Source of the DNA: Escherichia coli | GTDB lineage: Bacteria > Pseudomonadota > Gammaproteobacteria > Enterobacterales > Enterobacteriaceae | Assembly (NCBI RefSeq): GCF_011881725.1 | Contig: NZ_JAATUR010000011.1 | Span: forward strand, 1-64,000 | Length of the DNA: 64,000 nucleotides | Direction: 5' to 3' | Part shown: piece after piece, positions 1 to 9,769 of the stretch | Layout: each line of letters starts with the position of its first letter | Numbering within the stretch: position 1 is the first letter of the stretch | Program-made: the position numbers and the translations under genes | Notes under the pieces: model-generated | What the model saw: the letters and a program-made list of their open reading frames with translations, nothing else | Told to the model about the DNA's origin: nothing | Database searches by the model: none

Positions 1-1185
1 CACGGTGGTGTTACCGTTATTGTTTACGGTGGCTTCATCGCCGTTAATCTGCGTGCCGGTGCCGCCGTTGCTGATGGCATTGTCACCATCGTTGTTGACA
101 ACCGCTTTATCACCGTCGATCAGAATACCGATAGAGTCCGGATCGGTGACCGTCATACCGCCTTTGTTGTCCACCGTGGCGCTGTCGCCGGTGATATCAA
201 TGCCGTGACCGCCGCCGCTGACGTCCAGCGTACCGTCCTGATTCACCACCGCGTTATTACCTGCGATTTCGGTACCGGTGGAATCCTTACCATCCACGGT
301 GGTGTTACCGTTATTGTTCACGGTGGCTTCATCGCCGTTAATCTGCGTGCCGGTGCCGCCGTTGCTGATGGCATTGTCACCATCGTTATTGACAACGGCT
401 TTGTCGCCGTCGATCTGAATACCGATGGAGTCCGGATCGGTGACGGTCATACCGCCTTTGTTGTCCACCGTGGCGCTGTCGCCGGTGATATCAATGCCGT
501 GACCGCCGCCGCTGACATCCAGCGTACCGTCCTGATTCACCACCGCGTTATTACCTGCAATTTCCGTACCGGTGGAGCCCTGACCATCAACGGTGGTGTT
601 CCCGTTATTGTTCACGGTGGCTTCATCGCCGTTAATCTGCGTGCCGGTACCGCCGTTGCTGATGGCATTATCACCATCGTTATTGACAACCGCTTTGTCA
701 CCGTCGATCAGAATACCGATGGAATCCGGATCGGTGACCGTCATACCGCCTTTGTTGTCCACCGTGGCGCTGTCGCCGGTGATATCAATGCCGTGACCGC
801 CGCCGCTGACGTCCAGCGTACCGTCCTGATTCACTACAGCGTTATTACCCGCGATTTCGGTACCGGTGGAGCCCTGACCATCAACGGTGGTGTTCCCGTT
901 ATTGTTCACGGTGGCTTCATCACCGTTAATCTGCGTGCCGGTACCGCCGTTGCTGATGGCATTATCACCGTCGTTGTTGACAACCGCTTTGTCGCCGTCG
1001 ATCTGAATACCGATGGAATCCGGATCGGTAACCGTCATACCGCCTTTGTTGTCCACCGTGGCGCTGTCGCCGGTGATATCAATACCGTGACCGCCGCCGC
1101 TGACATCCAGATCGCCGTCCTGGACCACTTTCCCGTTATTGCCGTTGATTTCTGTACCTGTGGCATCTTTACCGTCGACGGTAGT
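1..1185 (-). repeat. Tandem 294-bp (98-codon) repeats in the ydbA passenger
   Basis: Four near-identical units of 294 bp are visible. For example, gatatcaa(t/c)(g/a)ccgtgaccg recurs near 194, 488, 782 and 1076. A codon for Leu or Gln alternates between units (cag at 121 and 709, ctg at 415 and 1003 on the plus strand). Units one and three therefore resemble each other more than their neighbours, giving a 588-bp higher-order period. The array continues out of the window, so the total copy number is unknown. Confidence 0.95.
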
Positions 1186-1878
1186 TTTGCCAGTGTTGTT
1201 TACTGTGGCATTATCCCCCGTAATAACGAGCTCACCGTTGTGATTATATTGCCACTTCGTTGTACCATCCGCGCTCACCTCTTCAAGGGCAACAGTGTTA
1301 TTCGCTTCATCAATCTGCCAAAGATTAATAGTCGCTTTACGCCCATTGTTATCTTGCAGAGAAATTGTCCCGTCGGCATTCTCGGTATAACTAAAAACTG
1401 AATCGCGAATAGTTAATGTTTTTACTGTTTTATCGAGGATTACGTCATTATTAAACGAAATCGGTTTGGGAGGCGTCGGGGTATCATCCGAACCATCGTC
1501 CGGTATTATCTCATCTCCACCAGGTGTCGGGGGTACTGGAGTATCGTCTGAATCATCGGGTGGTGTCGGAGGGAGTGGAGAATTGTTGCGATGATGATGA
1601 TCATCATCGTCGTTTAGTTCCACTACGGCTAAGGCCGTGATTAATGCAGCAGCGCCTGTGGCAAGCCATGGCGTCAGGTTTTGTTCGACGACAGGGGAGC
1701 ATTCAGAGGGTAAGCGTTTTAGCTCTTCCGGCGTGAGTTTTCCGGGGTCTGCCGGACAAGTCACATTGGTATTTTTCTTTTCACCTGTGGTGGTTTCTAT
1801 CTCTGTGATATCTGCCGCCCAACCCTGACTACTCAGAGCTAATGCAATACAGGCCGACAGTAGAGTTTTCCTTTGCAT
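1..1878 (-). CDS. ydbA: YdbA-type autotransporter adhesin, N-terminal part (3' end outside window)
   Basis: The minus-strand frame is open from an ATG at 1878 to the window edge (626 codons). An AGAAGGA ribosome-binding site lies just upstream. Residues 1-21 form a signal peptide ending in GWA. Two cysteines (41 and 60) follow, then a hydrophobic stretch at about 71-87, an Asp/His run (DDDDHHH) and a Pro/Asp-rich linker (about 99-145). From about residue 230 come repeats rich in Gly, Asn, Asp and Thr (motifs GIDITGD, TVDNKGG, TQINGDE), typical of a beta-helical passenger. The C-terminal beta-barrel must lie beyond the window. K-12 ydbA is split by an IS element; the part seen here is uninterrupted. 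Position next to paaY matches K-12. The large open frame on the opposite strand comes from the repeat composition. Confidence 0.85.
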   Translation of the reverse strand, partial: MQRKTLLSACIALALSSQGWAADITEIETTTGEKKNTNVTCPADPGKLTPEELKRLPSECSPVVEQNLTPWLATGAAALITALAVVELNDDDDHHHRNNSPLPPTPPDDSDDTPVPPTPGGDEIIPDDGSDDTPTPPKPISFNNDVILDKTVKTLTIRDSVFSYTENADGTISLQDNNGRKATINLWQIDEANNTVALEEVSADGTTKWQYNHNGELVITGDNATVNNTGKTTVDGKDATGTEINGNNGKVVQDGDLDVSGGGHGIDITGDSATVDNKGGMTVTDPDSIGIQIDGDKAVVNNDGDNAISNGGTGTQINGDEATVNNNGNTTVDGQGSTGTEIAGNNAVVNQDGTLDVSGGGHGIDITGDSATVDNKGGMTVTDPDSIGILIDGDKAVVNNDGDNAISNGGTGTQINGDEATVNNNGNTTVDGQGSTGTEIAGNNAVVNQDGTLDVSGGGHGIDITGDSATVDNKGGMTVTDPDSIGIQIDGDKAVVNNDGDNAISNGGTGTQINGDEATVNNNGNTTVDGKDSTGTEIAGNNAVVNQDGTLDVSGGGHGIDITGDSATVDNKGGMTVTDPDSIGILIDGDKAVVNNDGDNAISNGGTGTQINGDEATVNNNGNTTV

Positions 1879-2204
1879 AATAAATCCTTCTGGCGAATAT
1901 AAAGATAGTCGGATGCAAAAAATTGTTGAACTCTACAATTCCCACCCGACCAATTAATTATTTAAAACATAGAAGACATCCTATATTGCCAGTAGAATAT
2001 TACACAATCAAATATACTCATTGATATTGCATAAATATAATCATGGTGAATGGAAAGCGGATATATATAGCGCGAATAATATAAATCGAGAATTCAGTTT
2101 ATATTATATAATGCAAATAGTGGAATATATTAATATATTAAATACAAAAGAGCCAAAACATAGCTCTTTCGTATAATTAAAAGAATAAAATAATTGTACT
2201 TCTG
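1879..2204. other. AT-rich intergenic region between ydbA and paaY
   Basis: About 326 bp of very AT-rich sequence separates the ydbA start from the paaY stop. It must carry the ydbA promoter and the end of the paaXY transcript. Apart from the terminator-like hairpin at 2147-2169 I see no gene in it. Confidence 0.6.
2147..2170 (-). terminator. Rho-independent terminator after paaY
   Basis: Inverted repeat AAAGAGC/GCTCTTT with a 9-nt loop. It is followed by T residues on the minus strand, about 35 bp past the paaY stop. Confidence 0.6.
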
Positions 2205-2795
2205 CTACTGTTTCGGTCGCAGATTCTCATCAAACACCAGACGTTTCCTGTCCGGTTCAACTTCCCGCAATGGCTCGACCTGATGCAACGTCTGCTTACA
2301 ACGCGTCACCAGTACCTGATACTCATGCGTACCCTGCTTTTTCCATGCCAACTCCTGCTCACTGAGTTCGCGAATCGCTTTCGCCGGGCTGCCGACTATC
2401 AGGTAATTCGCTGGCATTTCTGCTTTTGCTTTCACAAATGCGGATGCGCCAACAATGCTGTTCTCGCCAATCACCGCACCGTCCATCACTACCGCGTTCA
2501 TTCCCACTAATGCATTGCGGCGGATAATACAACCGTGAAGGATAGCGCTATGACCAATATGCCCATCCTCTTCCACGACAGTATCCTGCTCGGGAAAACC
2601 GTGCATAACACAATTATCCTGAATGTTCGCGCCATCTTTCACTACGATACGACCAAAATCCCCACGTAGACTGGCATTTGGCCCAACGTAAACATCCTTG
2701 CCGAGAATAACATCGCCGATCAATACCGCTGTGGGATGGACAAAACTCTCTTCTGGCACAACGGGAGTCAGACCATCTATCTGGTAAATTGGCAT
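2205..2795 (-). CDS. paaY: Phenylacetate-pathway hexapeptide-repeat thioesterase PaaY
   Basis: 196 residues, the usual length. Residues about 15-130 show the [LIV]-G-X4 hexapeptide pattern of a left-handed beta-helix ([30 protein letters not shown]) of the gamma-class carbonic anhydrase-like fold. PaaY is reported to hydrolyse dead-end CoA thioesters that arise when the ring-opened or epoxide intermediates misroute, so it acts as a detoxifying enzyme. The start overlaps the 3' end of paaX by 19 bp, so the two are translationally coupled in a paaXY unit. Function is from family knowledge. Confidence 0.93.
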   Translation of the reverse strand: MPIYQIDGLTPVVPEESFVHPTAVLIGDVILGKDVYVGPNASLRGDFGRIVVKDGANIQDNCVMHGFPEQDTVVEEDGHIGHSAILHGCIIRRNALVGMNAVVMDGAVIGENSIVGASAFVKAKAEMPANYLIVGSPAKAIRELSEQELAWKKQGTHEYQVLVTRCKQTLHQVEPLREVEPDRKRLVFDENLRPKQ

Positions 2796-3727
2796 AACGC
2801 CTCCTGTTCAATATTCAAACCGCCAAAACGTTGAAAATACAGGCTACCCGGCGCAGGCAGTTCGCCGACTGAGGTTTCACCTTTTTCACTGACAAATGCC
2901 AGGGCAGCAGGCGCCACGCGTTGATAAATGTTGATACACAGCTGACGCGCCGTATGCCCTGCCCAGTGCGCCGGAAGCAATTCCTCTGGTAACAATGGGT
3001 CTTTAAGGACGACACGGCGATAAAAATGGATTAGTAAAAGCTGAATATGAAATGCACGCTCCGGGGTTAACTCGTCTGCCGCCTCTTTTAACAACGGCAC
3101 CAGTGGGCGGAATGACTGAATAAAAGTTTCGTACATGGCATTTTGTTCAGTGAGATGCCAGCATTCTTCCACTCTGGCACGCAGTGCCGCACGAGAAAGC
3201 GCCAGTGGTATTTGTGCTTCAAAACAAATCACGTTATCTGCCACACCTGCTTCATGCAAAAGTGTCTGTACATCGGCCAGTTTTTGCGACGGCGATGCCA
3301 TCAGGCTCGGCGCCAGCGCGCCAAAACCTTGCCAGATCAGCTGCTTTTTGACATCAGCAAGCGTCGCTTTATCTAAACCTTCCGAGAGTAATAGTAGCCA
3401 TTTCCCATCCCATGCGGGTTGTTCTGCGCGATAGATCTTACTTTCTGCCCGCCGCGTCAGGCGCAAGCCTTTATCACTGAGGCTATAAAAACTGCGTCGC
3501 CCGATGCGAGAAACATCCAGCCAGCCTTCTTTATTAAGACGAAACAAAGCGGTACGGACGAAACGCTCACCAAATCCCAGCCCTTCCAGCAAAGAAGCCA
3601 GACTACCGAGCCAGATTTCACCACCACGATGGGAAAGCGAATCGCCATATAGAGAAGAGATCAAAGATGTACCACTGACAGGAACAGCGTTTACGGCATG
3701 TTGGATAAAAGTATCAAGTTTACTCAT
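2777..3727 (-). CDS. paaX: Transcriptional repressor of the paa genes, PaaX
   Basis: 316 residues, the standard length for PaaX. An N-terminal winged-helix DNA-binding region (about 20-95, including the segment [14 protein letters not shown]) is followed by the PaaX effector domain. In E. coli PaaX represses the divergent paaZ and paaABCDEFGHIJK promoters and is released by phenylacetyl-CoA. It is transcribed in the same direction as paaK but separated from it by 100 bp, and a PaaX-like box lies just upstream of its start (3756-3770). This suggests its own, possibly autoregulated, promoter. Confidence 0.95.
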   Translation of the reverse strand: MSKLDTFIQHAVNAVPVSGTSLISSLYGDSLSHRGGEIWLGSLASLLEGLGFGERFVRTALFRLNKEGWLDVSRIGRRSFYSLSDKGLRLTRRAESKIYRAEQPAWDGKWLLLLSEGLDKATLADVKKQLIWQGFGALAPSLMASPSQKLADVQTLLHEAGVADNVICFEAQIPLALSRAALRARVEECWHLTEQNAMYETFIQSFRPLVPLLKEAADELTPERAFHIQLLLIHFYRRVVLKDPLLPEELLPAHWAGHTARQLCINIYQRVAPAALAFVSEKGETSVGELPAPGSLYFQRFGGLNIEQEALCQFTR

Positions 3728-3755
3728 TCGATTCAGTCTGTTGTTATTGTTGTGA

Positions 3756-3770
3756 TTTATGAATCATAAC
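3756..3770 (-). promoter_or_regulatory. Candidate PaaX box upstream of paaX
   Basis: The minus strand reads GTTATGATTCATAAA. It shares the TATGATTC core with the two boxes in the paaA-paaZ intergenic region and lies 29 bp upstream of the paaX start. Autoregulation is an inference. Confidence 0.45.
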
Positions 3771-3827
3771 ACAGGTCGCGCCGACTTCTGGCCCTGGCGC
3801 TTTACCCCACCAGGACCAGGAGACTCA

Positions 3828-5141
3828 TCAGGCACCAACAATATTACGCAGATCAAACACCCGACACGCCTTGCCTTCTGAACGCGGGATACTGCCACAG
3901 TTAACGATCATCACATCGGTAGAGATCCCCACCATCGACTTAATCCGATGGCGTAACTGGTGGCACACCTGGCAACGCTGCTCATGCGTCAATGTCAGGC
4001 TGCTTTCTTTCAACTCCACTTTCACAGAAAGTGAATCAAGATGCCCCCGGCGGTTGACCTCCAGTTGGTAATGCGGCGATAAATGTTCAAATTTGACAAT
4101 CTCTTCTTCCAGTTGTGACGGGAAGACATTCACACCGCGAATAATCAACATGTCATCGCTGCGTCCACTGATGCGATCCATGCGGCGCATAGTCCGCGCG
4201 GTTCCTGGCAACAGTCGGGTTAAATCACGCGTGCGGTAACGAATGACCGGCAATGCTTCTTTGGTCAGCGTGGTGAATAACAGTTCGCCATGTTCGCCAT
4301 CAGCCAGCGGTGTGCCGTCACGAGGATTAACAATTTCAGGGTAGAAATGATCTTCCCAAATAGTTGGGCCGTCGGTAGTTTCCAGACACTCCATCGCTAC
4401 CCCCGGCCCCATCACTTCTGACAGGCCGTAAATATCCAGCGCGGTGATCCCCAGACGACGTTCAATCTCTTTACGCATGGCCTGTGTCCACGGTTCAGCA
4501 CCAAACACGCCGACTCGCAACGAGCAACCACTGGCATCACCGCCCAGCTGCCGCTCCAGCTCTTCAATCAGGTTAAGGCAATAAGATGGCGTAACCATTA
4601 TCATATCTGGTTGAAAGTCGCGGATCAGTTGCGCTTGTTTTTCTGTCTGCCCGCCAGACATTGGGATCACCGTAGCGCCCAGACGTTCTGCACCATAGTG
4701 CGCGCCCAGCCCACCAGTAAACAGACCGTAACCATAGGCGACATGAATTTTGTCTTTTGGCGTGCCACCTGCCGCACGCAAGGAACGCGCTACAATATTG
4801 GCCCAGTTATCAATATCATTTTGCGTATAGCCGACAACTGTCGGTTTACCTGTGGTTCCAGAAGATGCATGAATGCGCACCACTTGTTCCATCGGCACGG
4901 CAAAGGTGTCGAAGGGATAGTTGTCGCGCAGATCCTGCTTGGTGGTACAGGGAAATTTACGCAGATCTGAAAGTTCCCTGAAATCATCAGGATGTACGCC
5001 TGCTGCGTCGAATTTGCGCCGATACATCGGGACATTTTCATACGCGTGTTTGAGCGTCCATTTCAGACGCTCTGTTTGCAACGCCTGTAACTCATCAACA
5101 GACGCGGTTTCAATCGGGTCAAGCTTTGTATTGGTTATCAT
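3828..5141 (-). CDS. paaK: Phenylacetate-CoA ligase PaaK
   Basis: 437 residues from an ATG at 5141 (MITNTKLDP). The open frame extends 28 codons further upstream, but that extension overlaps the end of paaJ and does not resemble the family start. It is an ANL-superfamily adenylating enzyme with an SSGTTGKP phosphate loop at about 90-100, the IYGLSE motif mid-protein and the C-terminal GRSDDMLIIRG hinge. It activates phenylacetate with ATP and CoA to phenylacetyl-CoA, the committed step and also the step that makes the PaaX effector. Last gene of the paaA-K operon. Confidence 0.97.
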   Translation of the reverse strand: MITNTKLDPIETASVDELQALQTERLKWTLKHAYENVPMYRRKFDAAGVHPDDFRELSDLRKFPCTTKQDLRDNYPFDTFAVPMEQVVRIHASSGTTGKPTVVGYTQNDIDNWANIVARSLRAAGGTPKDKIHVAYGYGLFTGGLGAHYGAERLGATVIPMSGGQTEKQAQLIRDFQPDMIMVTPSYCLNLIEELERQLGGDASGCSLRVGVFGAEPWTQAMRKEIERRLGITALDIYGLSEVMGPGVAMECLETTDGPTIWEDHFYPEIVNPRDGTPLADGEHGELLFTTLTKEALPVIRYRTRDLTRLLPGTARTMRRMDRISGRSDDMLIIRGVNVFPSQLEEEIVKFEHLSPHYQLEVNRRGHLDSLSVKVELKESSLTLTHEQRCQVCHQLRHRIKSMVGISTDVMIVNCGSIPRSEGKACRVFDLRNIVGA

Positions 5142-5167
5142 TGTAGGGTACTCGCAGGTTGATATGC

Positions 5168-6373
5168 TCAAACACGCTCCAGAATCATGGCGATGCCCTG
5201 ACCGACGCCGATGCACATGGTGCATAATGCGTAACGACCGTTACGCCGATGCAGCTCATGGCTGGCAGCCAGTGCCAGGCGGGCACCACTCATTCCCAGC
5301 GGATGGCCTAAGGCGATGGCGCCTCCGTTGGGGTTAACATGTGGGGCATCATCAGGCAGCCCCAATTCGCGTAATACTCCCAGCGCCTGAGCTGCGAACG
5401 CTTCATTCAGTTCAATCACGTCTATATCGTGAATACTCAGCCCCGCGCGTTCCAGCACCCGGCGAGTTGCAGGCACCGGACCAAGCCCCATCAGACGCGG
5501 TTCCACCCCGGCGGTTGCCATGGCGACGATACGCGCTCGCGGTGTCAGTCCTTGCGCTGCTGCCATCTGTTCACTGGCAATAATCAACGCAGCGGCTCCG
5601 TCATTCACCCCGGAGGCATTGCCTGCGGTAATCACCCCATTGGCACGAAACGGTGCTTTCAACCCACGTAACTGTTCCAGCGTCGTTTCCGGGCGCAAAT
5701 GCTCATCATGTTGTATTTCTGTTACAACACCTTTCTTATTTTTCAACACAACCGGAACAATCTCCTCAGACAGAATGCCTGAGGATTGCGCTTTTGCCGT
5801 ACGTTGCTGACTCCGTAGCGCAAAATTATCTTGATCTTCTCGCGATATTTTTAACAGTTCAGCTACATTCTCTGCCGTTTCCGGCATGCTGTCAGTTCCA
5901 AATTGCTGAGCCATGAGCGGGTTCACAAATCGCCAGCCAATAGTGGTATCAAACATCTCCGCCTGACGAGAAAATGCACTGCTTGCCTTGCCCATAACAA
6001 ACGGCGCTCGTGACATTGATTCCACGCCACCGGCGATCAATAAATCGTCATCACCCGCTTTAATCGCCCGTGCGGCAAACCCCAGCGCGTCCAGCCCGGA
6101 ACCACACAAGCGATTAATGGTAGTGCCGGAAACACTCTGCGGCAGCCCCGCCAGTAAAGTCGCCATCCGTGCTACGTTACGGTTATCTTCCCCCGCCTGA
6201 TTAGCACAGCCGAGGATCACATCATCGATACATTCCGCATCGAGACGTGGGTTTCGCACCAGCAGCTCCCGCAAAGGGATAGCAGCCAGATCGTCCGCCC
6301 GAACACCAGATAATGCCCCGCCGTAGCGACCAATTGGCGTACGAATTCCGTCACATATAAAGGCTTCACGCAT
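5168..6373 (-). CDS. paaJ: 3-oxoadipyl-CoA / 3-oxo-5,6-dehydrosuberyl-CoA thiolase PaaJ
   Basis: 401 residues, a full-length thiolase. Active-site motifs are present: the N-terminal nucleophile in [10 protein letters not shown] (about residue 90), [16 protein letters not shown] near 350 and the C-terminal [10 protein letters not shown] cysteine. It catalyses two thiolytic steps of the pathway, on 3-oxo-5,6-dehydrosuberyl-CoA and on 3-oxoadipyl-CoA. The ATG overlaps the paaI stop (TGATG), so translation is probably coupled. Confidence 0.97.
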   Translation of the reverse strand: MREAFICDGIRTPIGRYGGALSGVRADDLAAIPLRELLVRNPRLDAECIDDVILGCANQAGEDNRNVARMATLLAGLPQSVSGTTINRLCGSGLDALGFAARAIKAGDDDLLIAGGVESMSRAPFVMGKASSAFSRQAEMFDTTIGWRFVNPLMAQQFGTDSMPETAENVAELLKISREDQDNFALRSQQRTAKAQSSGILSEEIVPVVLKNKKGVVTEIQHDEHLRPETTLEQLRGLKAPFRANGVITAGNASGVNDGAAALIIASEQMAAAQGLTPRARIVAMATAGVEPRLMGLGPVPATRRVLERAGLSIHDIDVIELNEAFAAQALGVLRELGLPDDAPHVNPNGGAIALGHPLGMSGARLALAASHELHRRNGRYALCTMCIGVGQGIAMILERV

Positions 6374-6795
6374 CAGGCTTCTCCTGTAATGGTGCCGCCG
6401 ATGCGGTGAGATTTACCGCGAAACAGCGCAACCGTTTTTTGTTGTTGATTAACAATTTCGATGTCGTAAACACCGGTTTGCTTGCCCTGATGACGCACCT
6501 GCGCAGTGGCAGTTAAGGTGTCTCCGGCAAAGCCTGGACGTAAAAAATCAATCGTGCAGGCAGAAGCGACGGCTGCCAGCCCCTGGCTGTTGCAGGCGTA
6601 GGCAAAGGCAGTATCAGCCAGTGAAAATAGCTGCCCGCCGTGGCAACTTTGATGACCGTTTAGCATTTGTGCAGTGACGGTCATGGTCACTACAGCAAAG
6701 CCTTCATCCATTGAGATAATGTCGATGCCAAGTGCTTTGGCGCAGGCATCGTTCTCATACATTGCATGGGCATTTTGCCAGGCCTTATGACTCAT
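6373..6795 (-). CDS. paaI: Acyl-CoA thioesterase PaaI
   Basis: 140 residues from ATG 6795 (MSHKAWQNAH). The 21-residue upstream extension lies inside paaH and is not used in the family. It is a hotdog-fold thioesterase with the conserved NGHQSCHGGQLFSLADTAFAYA helix-turn region (about 50-70), carrying the catalytic Asn/Asp residues. It hydrolyses ring-hydroxylated phenylacetyl-CoA esters and is thought to release CoA trapped by side reactions. The start overlaps the paaH 3' end by 11 bp. Confidence 0.96.
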   Translation of the reverse strand: MSHKAWQNAHAMYENDACAKALGIDIISMDEGFAVVTMTVTAQMLNGHQSCHGGQLFSLADTAFAYACNSQGLAAVASACTIDFLRPGFAGDTLTATAQVRHQGKQTGVYDIEIVNQQQKTVALFRGKSHRIGGTITGEA

Positions 6796-8212
6796 AACCG
6801 CTCTCCAGAAGCGCCCGTTGGCGCAGCAATGAACATGGGCGATAGCGTTCTTCGCCATAGTGATGTTGTAAGTTTTCCAGGAGCCTTAATATTCGCTGCC
6901 AGCCAAGTTGCGCCCCCCAGGCAAGCGGGCCATGTGGATAATTCACCCCAAGACGCATGGCGGTATCGATATCCTGTTCAGAGGCCACGCCTTTTTGCAG
7001 CGCATCGAGGGCTTCATTGATGATCATTGCCACCGTTCGCCAAATCAGCATTCCCGGGTAATCAGCAATCTGCAGCACTGTTTTGCCCTGCTGTTGCAAG
7101 TAATAAATGACCTTACGAGTCGCTGAGTCAGAGTTCACCGCTGCTGCAGCAATTGTCACCACCTTGCCCGCCATTTTGTCGACCACTACCACCGGGCGCG
7201 CCAGTCGTGTAGCCAACGCCTGTGCCGTTTCGCCTTGTGTCTCAATCAATAAAACATCGTCAATTTCCGTGACGCCGTCACTTTTCTTTTCCGCCTTCAT
7301 GGGGCTAAAATCGTCGCTTACCGCTTCCAGGCCAACAACCACCTCGCGTTCTGCACGCCAGTCATACACGCCCAGCCCACTTTTCTTGCCCAATCGTCCA
7401 CCAATCACCAGTTCTTGTTGCACCAGCGAAGGTAAAAAACGACGCTCCTGCCAGAAAGCGTTAAACACCGAACACGTGACAGCAAAATTGACGTCCTGAC
7501 CAATTAGATCAGTTAATTCCAGCGGCCCCATCGGGAAACCAGCGCCATCGCGAAGTGCAGCGTCAATAACTTCGGGTGAAGCGACCTGCTCTTCCAGTGC
7601 CCGCCAGGCTTCGGAATAATAAGGACGCGCCACACGGTTTACGATAAATCCAGGGGTCGACTGACAGCGCACCGGCTGCTTACCCCAACTCAATGTCAGC
7701 TCACACAATTGCTCAACAACTTCCGTCGCCGTTGCCAGCCCACTGACCACCTCCACCAACTTCATTACCGGTGCCGGGTTAAAAAAATGCAGCCCCGCAA
7801 CACGTTCAGGATTTTTTACCTCCGCAGCAATCGCGGTGATAGAGATTGAAGATGTGTTAGTGGTCAATAATGTTTGTGGCGTGCAAACTTTTGCCAGCTG
7901 TGCAAAGAGAGCTTTTTTGACTTCCAGATGTTCAGATGCCGCTTCAATAACCAGATTCGCTGCTGCCAGCGCGTGAATATCGGTCACCGGGATCAGGCGT
8001 TTCAATATGCGTTCACAGGTTTCAGCGGTCAGTTTTCCGCGCGTCACTCGTGAATTCAGCCGCGCGTGTATCCCGTCTATTGCGCGGGTCAACGCTTCAG
8101 CAGAAATGTCATACAGCAAAACCTGATGTCCATGACTGGCGGCAACTTCAGCAATTCCTGCACCCATGGTGCCACTACCGATCACCGCCACAGTTTGCAC
8201 ATTTATCATCAT
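6785..8212 (-). CDS. paaH: 3-hydroxyadipyl-CoA dehydrogenase PaaH
   Basis: 475 residues starting at the ATG pair at 8207-8212 (MMINVQTVAVIGSG). The N-terminal Rossmann motif GSGTMGAG (about 12-19) binds NAD+. The 3-hydroxyacyl-CoA dehydrogenase signature with the catalytic His (GLHFFNPAPVMKLVEVV) is at about 135-155. A second, shorter dehydrogenase C-terminal domain is present near the end (RLGVNYPHGPLAWG). It oxidises 3-hydroxyadipyl-CoA to 3-oxoadipyl-CoA. One base separates its start from the paaG stop. Confidence 0.96.
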   Translation of the reverse strand: MMINVQTVAVIGSGTMGAGIAEVAASHGHQVLLYDISAEALTRAIDGIHARLNSRVTRGKLTAETCERILKRLIPVTDIHALAAANLVIEAASEHLEVKKALFAQLAKVCTPQTLLTTNTSSISITAIAAEVKNPERVAGLHFFNPAPVMKLVEVVSGLATATEVVEQLCELTLSWGKQPVRCQSTPGFIVNRVARPYYSEAWRALEEQVASPEVIDAALRDGAGFPMGPLELTDLIGQDVNFAVTCSVFNAFWQERRFLPSLVQQELVIGGRLGKKSGLGVYDWRAEREVVVGLEAVSDDFSPMKAEKKSDGVTEIDDVLLIETQGETAQALATRLARPVVVVDKMAGKVVTIAAAAVNSDSATRKVIYYLQQQGKTVLQIADYPGMLIWRTVAMIINEALDALQKGVASEQDIDTAMRLGVNYPHGPLAWGAQLGWQRILRLLENLQHHYGEERYRPCSLLRQRALLESGYES

Positions 8213-8213
8213 G

Positions 8214-9002
8214 CTATTTCCCCGTGAACTGCGGTGAGCGTTTAGCCAGGAACGCACTTACACCTTCACGATAATCTGCGCTCCGTCCGGCAAGTCGTTG
8301 ATAGTCGCGTTCCAGATCCAGTTGCGTATCGAGCGTGTTGGTTTCAGCGCTATTTATCGCTTGCTTGATAAGTCCAAGACCGAAGGTCGGTTGTGTCGCC
8401 AGGTGCAGTGCCAACTGTTGCGCGGTATCTGCCAGCGCTTCATCATCTACAACTTGCCAGATCATCCCCCATTCGTGTGCCTGTTCAGCACTCAGTTGAT
8501 TCCCCAGCAGTGCCAGTCCCATAGCGCGCGCTCGTCCGGCAACGCGTGGCAGTAACCAGGTACCACCGCAATCGGGGACTAAACCTAACTTACTAAAAGC
8601 CATGACGAATTTTGCTGTTCGGGCAGCAATAACGATGTCGCACCCCAGTGCCAGTGTGGCACCTGCCCCTGCCGCCACGCCATTGACTGCACAGATCACC
8701 GGTTTTGGCAGCTTTGCCAGGCGACGTACCAACGGGTTATAGAAGCGTTCTACTGACATACCTAAATCTGGTGCGGGACCAGTGGGATCAACGTTACGAT
8801 CGTTAAGATCCTGACCAGCACAAAATCCACGCCCGGCACCTGTAATTAACAGGCAACGGATAGTGTCGTCGCGCTCGACCTGTTTCAGGCACTCTGCCAG
8901 TTGTGCGTGCATCTCATCATTAAAACTGTTCAGGCGTTCCGGGCGGTTGAGCGTTAGTGTCATCACGCCCTTTTCTACATGACTGAGGATGAATTCCATC
9001 AT
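8214..9002 (-). CDS. paaG: Ring-1,2-epoxyphenylacetyl-CoA isomerase PaaG
   Basis: 262 residues, a crotonase-fold protein. The oxyanion-hole segments GRGFCAGQDL (about 56-65) and CAVNGVAAGAGATLALGCDI (about 102-122) are present, with the catalytic Asp in GLVPDCGGTWLLP. PaaG isomerises the ring epoxide to the seven-membered oxepin-CoA and also shifts a double bond later in the pathway. It overlaps the paaF stop by one base. The residue before DIVIAA is Cys, where I remember Gly in K-12. Confidence 0.96.
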   Translation of the reverse strand: MMEFILSHVEKGVMTLTLNRPERLNSFNDEMHAQLAECLKQVERDDTIRCLLITGAGRGFCAGQDLNDRNVDPTGPAPDLGMSVERFYNPLVRRLAKLPKPVICAVNGVAAGAGATLALGCDIVIAARTAKFVMAFSKLGLVPDCGGTWLLPRVAGRARAMGLALLGNQLSAEQAHEWGMIWQVVDDEALADTAQQLALHLATQPTFGLGLIKQAINSAETNTLDTQLDLERDYQRLAGRSADYREGVSAFLAKRSPQFTGK

Positions 9003-9769
9003 TAGCGTCCTTTAAAGTCGGGCGTGCGTTTTTGTAAGAAAGCGGAGATGCCTTCATGACGATCTTCTGTTGCCGCCAGCAAGGTGAATAACTGCCGCTC
9101 CTGGGCAAGTCCGGCTTGCAAAGCCACTTCCTGCGACTGGCGCAGCGCTTGCTTTGCCGCTTGTAAGGCCAGCGGCGAGTGACATGCCATTTTCGATGCC
9201 AGCAGTAAGGCGTATTCGAGGGTTAAATCGCTGGGGAAGATGTCGCTAACCAACCCGGCCTGTAGTGCTTGCTGGGCGGTGATGCTTTCTCCGCTCAGCA
9301 CCATTTTGCTGGCTAACGATTTACCGACACTACGAATTAAACGTTGCGTTCCGCCTGCGCCAGGCATGATGCCGAGGGTGATTTCCGGCAAACCAAAACG
9401 CGCGTTCTCTCCGGCAACCACCACATCGCACAACAATGCCAGTTCGCAGCCCGCACCAAGCGCGTAACCATTTACGGCAGCGATGATCGGTTTGTTAAAG
9501 GCCTGTAATCGCGCCCACAACTGCGGGCGTGTGTCGTTTAAGGTGGCAGCAAGATCTTTTTCTGCCATTTCGTTGAGATCGGCCCCGGCGGCAAAAAAGC
9601 GTGCATTACCTGTAATCACACAGACCGAAATGCTGGTATCGGTAGCCGCAGCTTCCAGTTCATATACCAGTTGCGCCAGCAACGCATTGTTCAGCGCATT
9701 ACGTGCGGCGGGACGGTTAAGGGTCAGCAACAATACTCGTTGCTGACGGCTGACGATCAGTTCGCTCAT
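9002..9769 (-). CDS. paaF: 2,3-dehydroadipyl-CoA hydratase PaaF
   Basis: 255 residues, a crotonase-family enoyl-CoA hydratase. The signature AAVNGYALGAGCELALLCDVV (about 97-117) contains one catalytic glutamate, and the second lies in FGLPEITLGIMPGAGGTQRL. It hydrates 2,3-dehydroadipyl-CoA to 3-hydroxyadipyl-CoA for PaaH. Its ATG overlaps the paaE stop in an ATGA arrangement (4 bp). Confidence 0.96.
   Translation of the reverse strand: MSELIVSRQQRVLLLTLNRPAARNALNNALLAQLVYELEAAATDTSISVCVITGNARFFAAGADLNEMAEKDLAATLNDTRPQLWARLQAFNKPIIAAVNGYALGAGCELALLCDVVVAGENARFGLPEITLGIMPGAGGTQRLIRSVGKSLASKMVLSGESITAQQALQAGLVSDIFPSDLTLEYALLLASKMACHSPLALQAAKQALRQSQEVALQAGLAQERQLFTLLAATEDRHEGISAFLQKRTPDFKGR

Noticed and set aside
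205..1401. 398-codon open frame on the plus strand across the ydbA repeats
   Set aside because: It is the antisense of the YdbA repeats and has no ribosome-binding site. The minus frame has a signal peptide, a proper start and adhesin-like repeats.
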